A stretch of 64,000 nt of DNA. Origin: Maricurvus nonylphenolicus. GTDB taxonomy: Bacteria; Pseudomonadota; Gammaproteobacteria; Pseudomonadales; Cellvibrionaceae. How positions within the stretch are numbered: the first letter of the stretch is position 1; the number at the start of each line of letters is the position of its first letter. The notes beneath the pieces were generated by a model that had not been told where the DNA came from, searched no databases, and saw only the letters and a list, made by a program, of their open reading frames with translations. The DNA lies in the NCBI RefSeq assembly GCF_042854845.1, contig NZ_AP031498.1:806001-870000 (forward strand), in the 5' to 3' direction. The translations under genes and the position numbers were made by a program. This document shows positions 18,007-25,124 of the stretch, piece by piece.

Positions 18007-19377
18007 ATGGTTCACTCGGTTAACAGGCGAAACCTGCTCAAATGGAGTTCTGCGATGGGCGGCGTTGCAGTGCTTCCTCTTGCATCTGGTATTTCTGCAG
18101 AAAGTGATTCCGCTAAAGAGGCTGGTAGGCTTGGGGGTATATTCGCCGTTGCAGATAATGTAACGCCTATGAATGCGGCTAATTTGACGCCTTTGTTGTT
18201 GCCGGTGGCCGAGAAAGTAACTGAATATGCCCAGCAGCTCAATAGCGATGTGTCATTTATCAATAGGCGCAATATAGTTACCAAAAAGGTCGATGAGGCC
18301 CGTGAAAAAGTCGCTGCCATGTTAGGTATTGATGACTCCGAAGATTTGGCTTTTGTGCGTAATACGAGTGAGGCCAATTCCGTCATAAATAATGGTTTGG
18401 TGTTAGGGCAAGGGGATGAAGTTTTATTATGGAATCAAAATCACCCCACTAATTTTCATAGTTGGAGCTATCGGCAAAAGCGTCATGGCTTTACTCTTCG
18501 CGAAGTACTGTTGCCGGCAGAGATAACATCATCGCAACAAATTATAGATGCCTTTGTATCCAGGCTAACACCGAAAACCCGTGTAGTGACCTTTACTGAG
18601 TTATCAAATATAAGCGGCTTACGAATACCTGCTAAAGCATTGTGCTCAGCCATTCATGCCTATAACCCTGATATTTTTGTCCATGTCGATGGTGCACAAA
18701 GCTGGGGGTGCCTGGATGTAAACCTGAGTGATATGGGATGTGATAGCTTTTCTTCCAGCGGTCATAAATGGTTTATGGGACCCAGAGGCACAGGCATTCT
18801 TTATGTAAACAAAAAATGGGCCTCGCGTATTTGGCCCAATACTCTGGGTTATGACTTCCTGATGGAGTATCCCCTGGAGGAGTTGCCGGAAACAGCAAAA
18901 CGTTTTGAATGTATTGGTCAGCGCGATGTGGCCCCCTACGCGGCCATTGGCGATTGTGTCGATTTATATAATCAGCTGGGTGGAAGCCAAAAAATTGAAC
19001 AGCGCATTCAATCGCTAACCCAGTATGCCATCCAGGCTCTCGATGAAGTAGGCGTAAGTGTTAAAACGCCAACCGCTACGGAGAATGGTCGCAGTTTAGG
19101 CCACGGTGTGGTGATTGCTGATTTGCAAAGCAGCTTATCGGTTTATGGCGCATTCCTGGCTTTACATAACGAAGGCATTGCCAGTGCATTTGTCTCTGGC
19201 GTACAGGTCTGTTGTGATCCCCAGAGCCAAGTGCCTTCCGAGGACTTGCCAACCTACTTACGTTTGAGCCCTCACATTTATAACTCGGAGAGTGATATCG
19301 ACCGGGCGGTGGCAACCATCAAACGTATTCAAACATCCAAGTTCGAAATCGTAAAAGAAGTCGTACGTTTTCTCTAA
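18007..19377 (+). CDS. Tat-exported class V aminotransferase-like PLP enzyme (fold type I)
   Basis: This 456-residue protein belongs to the class V aminotransferase / isopenicillin-N-epimerase-like group. It has RNTSEANS (about residues 119-126), the PLP-ring aspartate in HVDGAQSWG (Asp228) and the Schiff-base lysine in SSGHKWFMGPRG (Lys254). The N-terminus has a twin-arginine signal (NRRNLLKWSS) and hydrophobic stretch ending around ISAES, so export of the folded enzyme with its cofactor is likely. It occupies the same position as the fold-type-III enzyme of cassette 1 although the two are not homologous. Epimerase, desulfurase-like or lyase chemistry are all possible; substrate unknown. Confidence 0.85.
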   Translation: MVHSVNRRNLLKWSSAMGGVAVLPLASGISAESDSAKEAGRLGGIFAVADNVTPMNAANLTPLLLPVAEKVTEYAQQLNSDVSFINRRNIVTKKVDEAREKVAAMLGIDDSEDLAFVRNTSEANSVINNGLVLGQGDEVLLWNQNHPTNFHSWSYRQKRHGFTLREVLLPAEITSSQQIIDAFVSRLTPKTRVVTFTELSNISGLRIPAKALCSAIHAYNPDIFVHVDGAQSWGCLDVNLSDMGCDSFSSSGHKWFMGPRGTGILYVNKKWASRIWPNTLGYDFLMEYPLEELPETAKRFECIGQRDVAPYAAIGDCVDLYNQLGGSQKIEQRIQSLTQYAIQALDEVGVSVKTPTATENGRSLGHGVVIADLQSSLSVYGAFLALHNEGIASAFVSGVQVCCDPQSQVPSEDLPTYLRLSPHIYNSESDIDRAVATIKRIQTSKFEIVKEVVRFL

Positions 19378-19398
19378 TCGTCACAGGAGATGTTATCC

Positions 19399-19731
19399 AT
19401 GAAAATCAAGTATCAATTTCTTTCACTGGCAGTAATTTGGTCGATCTGTGTTGCGATGGCTGTTGCTGCAAATCCTCTTCCTGAAGATGACTATATCGCA
19501 GAACTCTACGAATACTCTTGCATGGCCTGCCATGCCAGTGAGCATTCCGGTGCTCCTTTGGCTGGAGATAAGGCTGCTTGGGCTCCAAGAGTCAAAAAGG
19601 GCATGGAGACACTACTGGATAACACCATTAACGGTGTGGGAGGGATGCCCGCCTTGGGTTCGTGTTCAGATTGTACTGCTGAGGACTTTGAAGCGCTTAT
19701 CGCCTTTATGGCCGGCATGAATCAGCAGTAA
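19399..19731 (+). CDS. Small periplasmic c-type cytochrome (cytochrome c5-like)
   Basis: This 110-residue protein has a signal peptide (residues 1-24, ending AVAA), a CMACH heme motif (Cys41, Cys44, His45) and a probable axial Met83 in GGMPALGSC, followed by a CSDC pair. It is a paralog of the cytochrome at 10296. I chose the ATG at 19399 because AGGAG lies ten bases upstream; the in-frame ATG at 19390 is too close to that site. It lies 21 bases after the PLP gene and 43 bases before the flavoprotein, so it is the likely electron acceptor of that flavoprotein. Confidence 0.9.
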   Translation: MKIKYQFLSLAVIWSICVAMAVAANPLPEDDYIAELYEYSCMACHASEHSGAPLAGDKAAWAPRVKKGMETLLDNTINGVGGMPALGSCSDCTAEDFEALIAFMAGMNQQ

Positions 19732-19774
19732 CACGTATAGCAGTACAGATTGTATTTATTTTGAGAGTTGTATC

Positions 19775-21154
19775 ATGACATTAACCAGACGCCATACCTT
19801 AAAAGCTCTTTTACTTGCCTCGGCGGCAGCGGCTGCACCTGGCATCAGCCTGGCAAATTCCAAACCGCGCCGAGTAATCCCCTGGAAAAACTGGGCGGGA
19901 ACACAATCCTGTACGCCTGCGGTTCGCTCAACGCCTAAGAATATCGATGAACTGGCGTCCGTTATTAAAGCGGCAACAGGTTCGGTAAGAGCTGTGGGGT
20001 CAGGCCATTCCTGGTCACCATTAGTTCCCACCAATGACACCTTGTTATCACTGCGTCGTTTCAGTGGCATGCTTGAGCATGATAAAGCCAATAATCTGGC
20101 AAAGTTTGGTGCGGGTACCAAGCTAAATAAAGTTGGCCCTGCATTGGAAGAGCAGGGCATGGCCATGTTTAATTTACCAGACATTGATGAGCAGAGCCTA
20201 GCCGGTGCGTTTTCGACTGGTACTCATGGTACTGGATTGGAATTACCTGCACTGCATGATTGCATTGAATCTCTGACGTTGGTGACCGCGAATGGGGACG
20301 TCATGGAATGCAGCCGTGCGAAAAATGCTGAGCTGTTTGATGCGGCCAGAGTTTCCTTGGGTTCACTGGGCATTATTACTGACTACACCCTGAAAACACC
20401 GGATCTTTTTAAGGTTGAAAGAAAGTACTGGCTGGAAGAATTGGATTCTGCGCTGGAACGTGGTGAGCAGTTGGCAAGAGAAAATCGCCATTTTGAGTTC
20501 TTTTATATCCCTTATTCAGATATGAGTTACTGTTACACAACAGACACCACCGACAAACCGATTACCGCCGTGCAGCCAGAAGACGATAGTGTCGTGGATA
20601 CCATGAAGAATCTGCGCGATATGCTGTCATTCAGTACGACAGCACGTCGATTGGCTATGAAAGCGTTAATTAAAAGCGTTGATCTACCACCGAGTTATGT
20701 TGAGGTGCCGTGGAGAACGCTGTCAACGGATCGCACCGTACCAGTCTATGAGATGGAATATCAATTGCCATTGGAAACCGGTCCAATGGCCATGCGTGAA
20801 GTGGTCGATTATATTGAAACCAATCACCCGGAGTTTTTTGTGCCGTTAGAGTATCGCTACGTCGATGGCGATGATGCCTGGCTGAGTGAATTCTATGGCC
20901 GTAAATCAGTCTCTATTTCTGTTCACCGTTATCGAGAAGGCGATGATCCGTGGAATGTATTTACCAAGGTGCAGGAAATTTTTCGCAAGTACGACGGTCG
21001 TCCACACTGGGGCAAGGTGCACAATTACACCTACGAGGATTTAAAATCGGTATACCCGAAGATTGATGATTTTAAGAAAGTTCGACAAGAACTGGATCCT
21101 GAGGGTAAATTCCTCAACGATCATGTGCGAGGGTTATTGGGGATCAATGCTTAA
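19775..21154 (+). CDS. Tat-exported ALO-family FAD oxidoreductase (cassette 2)
   Basis: This 459-residue protein has a twin-arginine signal (LTRRHTLKALLLAS, cleavage near SLANS), then the VAO-type FAD domain with RAVGSGHSWSP (His78, expected covalent FAD site) and the ALO C-terminal domain ending GRPHWGKVHNY and LDPEGKFLND. It parallels the protein at 10670 along its length but lacks the lipobox cysteine, so it is probably soluble in the periplasm. Electrons should pass to the adjacent cytochrome. A hairpin after the stop marks the end of the cassette. Confidence 0.88.
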   Translation: MTLTRRHTLKALLLASAAAAAPGISLANSKPRRVIPWKNWAGTQSCTPAVRSTPKNIDELASVIKAATGSVRAVGSGHSWSPLVPTNDTLLSLRRFSGMLEHDKANNLAKFGAGTKLNKVGPALEEQGMAMFNLPDIDEQSLAGAFSTGTHGTGLELPALHDCIESLTLVTANGDVMECSRAKNAELFDAARVSLGSLGIITDYTLKTPDLFKVERKYWLEELDSALERGEQLARENRHFEFFYIPYSDMSYCYTTDTTDKPITAVQPEDDSVVDTMKNLRDMLSFSTTARRLAMKALIKSVDLPPSYVEVPWRTLSTDRTVPVYEMEYQLPLETGPMAMREVVDYIETNHPEFFVPLEYRYVDGDDAWLSEFYGRKSVSISVHRYREGDDPWNVFTKVQEIFRKYDGRPHWGKVHNYTYEDLKSVYPKIDDFKKVRQELDPEGKFLNDHVRGLLGINA

Positions 21155-21162
21155 AAGGCTAA

Positions 21163-21193
21163 GGTAAGCCTGTGATGCTCAAACAGGCTTACC
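21163..21193. terminator. Hairpin between convergent genes
   Basis: GGTAAGCCTGT at 21163-21173 pairs perfectly with ACAGGCTTACC at 21183-21193. No T run follows on either strand. It lies between the convergent flavoprotein and carboxymuconolactone-decarboxylase-like genes, so it may end both transcripts. Confidence 0.6.
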
Positions 21194-21212
21194 GCAGTCA
21201 TTAAGGTAGGGG

Positions 21213-21596
21213 TTAGGCTTGGTCTTTTTCCCACTCCTCAATCACTTCCTTCGCCGCGCGGGTAGCATCAATCGCGGCCGGTGCACCTGCGTAGACCATG
21301 GCGTGTAGCAATACCGCTCGGATTTCTTCTACAGTGCAACCATTGTTTAATGCGCCACGTACATGGCCTTTCAGCTCCTGTGGGCACTTCAGTGCCGCCA
21401 GCATGGCAATGGTGATCAGGCTGCGAGTGGTGCGCGGTAGGTCATCGCGGGTCCAGGTGGTGCCCCAGGCGGCTTCCATTACCTGCTCCTGCAGGGGCAT
21501 ATCGAAGTCGGTGGCGTTATTCAGGGCGCGGTCGACAAAGAAGTCTCCCATTACTTCACGGCGGACTTGTTCTCCGGCTTTGCGGCGGTCGGTCAT
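21213..21596 (-). CDS. Carboxymuconolactone decarboxylase-like protein
   Basis: This 127-residue protein matches the length and pattern of the PcaC group: WGTTWTRDDLPRTTRSLITIAMLAAL, GHVRGALNNGCTVEEIRAVLLHAMVYAGAPAA. PcaC removes CO2 from 4-carboxymuconolactone in the protocatechuate pathway, but many relatives of this family have other roles. No other protocatechuate genes are visible here, so the aromatic role is only possible. It is divergent from the molybdenum hydroxylase genes, across a 475-base gap. Confidence 0.85.
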   Translation of the reverse strand: MTDRRKAGEQVRREVMGDFFVDRALNNATDFDMPLQEQVMEAAWGTTWTRDDLPRTTRSLITIAMLAALKCPQELKGHVRGALNNGCTVEEIRAVLLHAMVYAGAPAAIDATRAAKEVIEEWEKDQA

Positions 21597-21976
21597 GATT
21601 GTTCTCTCTGTGGGTCAGATGGCTTTAAAGGCTGTAGATTTTATCAAATAAGGCGGGGTGAGTTCGCTTATTTCCGGTATTCAGGAAAGTTATGTGCTTG
21701 CTCATCTGTAAAGCTCGTGCAGTATTTTCAATACCGATAATGACTGAATACGTGGGGTGTTCTTATAACCGGATTGCCTAGTAGTCGGCTTTTAACTGCA
21801 AGTCCCGTCACTACTGGGCAAAGAGCTTACGCTTGATATGGCGTCCTGACCTAAAAGTCATTCATATTTCCCCCTCCTGAATATCGGTTTCCCCAATTCG
21901 TACCGAAATTGACCGGTCTGATTGCTGCTTTTGCCAGCAAAGAAAAAAAGGCTTTATGCGATATTGGCTAGAACGA

Positions 21977-22065
21977 ATCCCTGCACCTGAAGACAGGGAT
22001 CTTAGTCAATTTCAAAAGGTGTGTGGCTTGCGATAGGGACTCCTGGTCAAGCCCGCGACCGGGAG
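21977..22065 (+). promoter_or_regulatory. Probable molybdenum-cofactor (Moco) riboswitch-like leader
   Basis: The leader of the molybdenum hydroxylase has CTGCACCTG followed about 25 bases later by AAAGGTGTGTGGCTT, which recalls the paired strands of the Moco RNA motif seen before E. coli moaA. CACCT (21984-21988) can pair with AGGTG (22017-22021). ATCCCTG (21977-21983) can pair either with CAGGGAT (21994-22000) or, in part, with AGGGA (22035-22039), giving two exclusive folds. A last helix, CTCC/GGTC with GACC/GGAG (22040-22065), covers the ribosome site just before the ATG at 22072. The rest of the 21597-21976 gap shows nothing clear. Confidence 0.55.
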
Positions 22066-22071
22066 AACCGC

Positions 22072-22602
22072 ATGAATGACCTGGCTTTCGAGGTAAAGCT
22101 CCAGCAGGATGTAGCACAGCAAGAGCCTGTTACACTGGATCTGACGATCAATGGCACCCTGACTCGGGTGGTTGTTGAGCCCCACCTGACTCTGACCTCT
22201 CTGCTCAGAAATACCCTTAACCTGACCGGTACTAAAGAGACTTGCGCCGAAGGCGCCTGTGGCTCCTGTACTGTACTGGTTGACGGTATTCCAACCCTGG
22301 CCTGTGTGACCATGGCGGCGACGCTGAATGGCAAAACCATTGAGACCATTGAAGGGCTGGCCAACGGTAATCAGCTGCATCCGATTCAGGAGGCCTTCCT
22401 GGAAGAACGTGGTTCCCAGTGCGGTTACTGCTCCCCGGGTTTTGTCATGACCACCAAGCATCTGCTGGCAACCAATGCTTCTCCCTCGGTGGATGAAATC
22501 AAGCAGGCCCTGTCAGGCAATATCTGCCGCTGCGGTGCCTATGAACACATCATCAATTCTGTGCAGTCCGCTGCGACTAAATTGGCCAAGGAGGTGAAGT
22601 GA
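22072..22602 (+). CDS. Molybdenum hydroxylase [2Fe-2S] small subunit
   Basis: This 176-residue protein is the iron-sulfur subunit of the xanthine oxidase family. A plant-type [2Fe-2S] domain has KETCAEGACGSCTVLVDG, and the helical second cluster domain has CGYCSPGF and NICRCGAYEHI. It carries electrons from the molybdenum site to the FAD subunit. I chose the ATG at 22072 because the upstream in-frame start at 22021 lies inside the folded leader. The stop overlaps the next start by one base (TGATG), with a full AAGGAGGTGA ribosome site for that gene inside the end of this one. Confidence 0.93.
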   Translation: MNDLAFEVKLQQDVAQQEPVTLDLTINGTLTRVVVEPHLTLTSLLRNTLNLTGTKETCAEGACGSCTVLVDGIPTLACVTMAATLNGKTIETIEGLANGNQLHPIQEAFLEERGSQCGYCSPGFVMTTKHLLATNASPSVDEIKQALSGNICRCGAYEHIINSVQSAATKLAKEVK

Positions 22603-25124
22603 TGAGTTTCCCTAATGACAGCACCAAGTTTGTTTCGGCGGAGCAAACGGCCGAAAAGACCGATGTGGTGGGTACTAACGTTCGCAACGTCAATGCGTTC
22701 GACAAGATTACCGGTAAGGCAACCTACAGTAACGATGTGCAGTTAAAGGGCATGTTGCACGCTAAGTGTTTGCGCTCACCCCATGCCAATGCCGAGATCA
22801 CCGATATTGATGCCAGCGCAGCTGAAGCCTTGCCCGGTGTTGAACTGGTAATGACCTACAAAAGCGCCCCAGAGATTTTCTCCCAACGTTGTTTTTATGT
22901 TGGTGCAGAGGTCGCTTTTGTTGTTGCTAAATCTGAAGATATTGCTGAAGCGGCCTTGGAGCTGATCAAGGTGGAATACGAGGTGATGCCATTTGTGGTT
23001 GATCCGCGCGAAGCCCGTAAAGAAGGCTCACCACAGGCTTTGGCGAAGATTCCTAAAGGCCAGCTGTTAAAAACCCCAGAGTTTGTGTTTATCGACACGC
23101 CGGAATCGATACCCAATGCTCATCGTTTTGATCGCCATCAGTATTTCAGCGAGAAAAACGAAAAGGGTTTATACACCAAACGTGAAATCGGTGAGTTTGA
23201 TGGCTTTGGTGATGTAGATAAAGGCTTTGCTGAAGCTGATGTCATTGTTGAAGAAGACGGTTTTGGTTTTGGTCTGGTACATACACCGTTTATGGGCAAT
23301 GACTGTACCGTTGCAGACTACAGCGACGACAAACTGACGGTGTACACCGATAGTCAGTGGTTGCATGGTTTCCGCTCAATCCTGTGCCTGCATTTTGGTT
23401 TGTCAGAAAGTAAGGTCAATCTGGTTGCACCAGTAACCGCCGGTAGTTTCGGTGGCCGATTGGGTAGCGGTGTTTACGTTTCAGAATACATGCAGCAAAA
23501 AGTGGGTGGCGGAACACCTACCTACACCATCTTGGCAACGGCGGCCTCCATGGCGCTAGGTAAACCTGTGCGTTATGAGTACACCAAGCAGGAAGATATG
23601 CTGTATCACTGGGGCCGCGGCACCTTTGATATTCGTGTGAAGCTGGGTTTCAAAAAAGACGGCACATTAACCACTATCGAGATGGACAGTTGGCGTGATG
23701 CCACTACCGGTCAGGTGTTGGCTCCTGCCGGCCCGGTCATGTTTGATTCCACCTGTACCGGCACCATGTTGTACTCGCGTAATTGTGAGCACAGTAAACA
23801 CGTTAAAAATTATGTTCACACCAACAGCCCCGGCCACAGCGGTTGGCAAGGCTGGGGTAACCCGGAAATGTTTATTGCGATGGAATCCACCATGGATATC
23901 GCCGCAGAGAAACTGGGTATGGACCCCATCGAACTGCGCAAGAAAAACCATATGCGCCCCGGCGATAACCTGCTGGATTTAACCTACGAGTTCAGTGAGG
24001 AAGGTCACTACCTGGCTGGGGGTGATATTTCCAAGTGTCTGGATCAGGGCGCAGAAAAAATTGGCTGGGACAAACGCACACCTCCCACCGAAAAATCCGG
24101 TCGTGTGCGCAGCGGTTTGGGTGTGGCACTGACGGCCCAGCAAACCGGCGGTGAAGGTTTGAAGAGCTCCACCATAGTAAAGATTCAGGCACTGGGTAAT
24201 GCCATGGTGACCTGTTCCTATGCGGATTTGGGGCAGGGTGGTGCGACCGCACAAATGCAGATTGCCGCTGAAGTCTTGGGTTTGCCCATTGATAAAGTCA
24301 GCCATGTATCCGGTGATACCGATAGCACGCCTTATACCAGTTATCAGGCCTGCTCCAGTGGCACCATCAAACAGGGTTATGCCACCTATCAGGCGGCGAT
24401 GGAAGCTCGTGATAAACTGTTTGAAAAAGCCGCGCCAGTATTGGGTGTAACACCGGATATGCTGGAAACCAAAGACGGTCTGATCTTTATTAAAGGCAAT
24501 CCGGAAGCCGCCATCCCCTGGATTGCAGCCTTTATGTCCATGGGCCAGTTTGGTCCGTTGTATGATTTGATTGGTTATCACGCTCACGTCACCGGCAGTG
24601 GCGCCTGTGCGGCGGAAACCGCAGCCACCTACGCATCATTGGATGTAGACACGGAAACTGGTCACTTAAGTAATGTCAAAATTGTTCACGCACAGGACGT
24701 GGGTAAAGCCATTTTCCCGAAAGCGGTAGAAGGTGTATTCCTCACTATTCACCACGGCGTTGAAGCATCCGCTGCCGGTGCAGAACTGATTCTGGATCCG
24801 CAAACCGGCAAGCAGGTCAACAACAACTGGGTTGATTATCCGGTGGCCACGATTCTTGATTCTGAAGTTGAGCCGGTGATTGTTGAAACCCCCGGGGATA
24901 CAACTCACCCTTACGGTGCTTCCGGTATTGGCCAGTCCAATCAGAGCGGTATTGCCCCAGCCATTGCTAACGCCATTTATAACGCGACCGGCGCACGTGT
25001 TAAAGACGCGCCCTTTACCCCAGCCAAAATCCTTGAGGCACTTGGAAAACTTGAGCAGCCACAACAAGTTGGGGATAAAACCAAGCCTGAAGAGCAAGAG
25101 GGTAAAGAGGAGAAAGCCGCGTGA
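22602..25124 (+). CDS. Molybdenum hydroxylase large (molybdopterin) subunit
   Basis: This 840-residue protein is the catalytic subunit of the xanthine dehydrogenase / 4-hydroxybenzoyl-CoA reductase family. It has an N-terminal hammerhead domain (FDKITGKATYSNDV), GSFGGRLGSG, HSGWQGWGNPE and a C-terminal GIAPAIANAIYNATGARV. The position of the catalytic glutamate (GIGE in relatives) is a glutamine here: GASGIGQSNQSG, Gln778. The family uses the Mo-cytosine or Mo-pterin cofactor for hydroxylation or reductive dehydroxylation. The large subunit partners with the small subunit before it and the fused FAD subunit after it (start overlaps at 25121). Substrate unknown. Confidence 0.9.
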   Translation: MSFPNDSTKFVSAEQTAEKTDVVGTNVRNVNAFDKITGKATYSNDVQLKGMLHAKCLRSPHANAEITDIDASAAEALPGVELVMTYKSAPEIFSQRCFYVGAEVAFVVAKSEDIAEAALELIKVEYEVMPFVVDPREARKEGSPQALAKIPKGQLLKTPEFVFIDTPESIPNAHRFDRHQYFSEKNEKGLYTKREIGEFDGFGDVDKGFAEADVIVEEDGFGFGLVHTPFMGNDCTVADYSDDKLTVYTDSQWLHGFRSILCLHFGLSESKVNLVAPVTAGSFGGRLGSGVYVSEYMQQKVGGGTPTYTILATAASMALGKPVRYEYTKQEDMLYHWGRGTFDIRVKLGFKKDGTLTTIEMDSWRDATTGQVLAPAGPVMFDSTCTGTMLYSRNCEHSKHVKNYVHTNSPGHSGWQGWGNPEMFIAMESTMDIAAEKLGMDPIELRKKNHMRPGDNLLDLTYEFSEEGHYLAGGDISKCLDQGAEKIGWDKRTPPTEKSGRVRSGLGVALTAQQTGGEGLKSSTIVKIQALGNAMVTCSYADLGQGGATAQMQIAAEVLGLPIDKVSHVSGDTDSTPYTSYQACSSGTIKQGYATYQAAMEARDKLFEKAAPVLGVTPDMLETKDGLIFIKGNPEAAIPWIAAFMSMGQFGPLYDLIGYHAHVTGSGACAAETAATYASLDVDTETGHLSNVKIVHAQDVGKAIFPKAVEGVFLTIHHGVEASAAGAELILDPQTGKQVNNNWVDYPVATILDSEVEPVIVETPGDTTHPYGASGIGQSNQSGIAPAIANAIYNATGARVKDAPFTPAKILEALGKLEQPQQVGDKTKPEEQEGKEEKAA

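Noticed and set aside
13467..19377. Beta-lactam biosynthesis or resistance locus (CefD-like enzyme plus class C beta-lactamase-like hydrolase)
   Set aside because: No isopenicillin synthase or other pathway genes are present, the CefD-like protein is exported, and the hydrolase has a weak third motif as in esterases.
21213..21596. Protocatechuate branch (pcaC) as part of an aromatic pathway
   Set aside because: No pcaGH, pcaB or pcaD partners are in the window, and many carboxymuconolactone-decarboxylase-like proteins have other roles.
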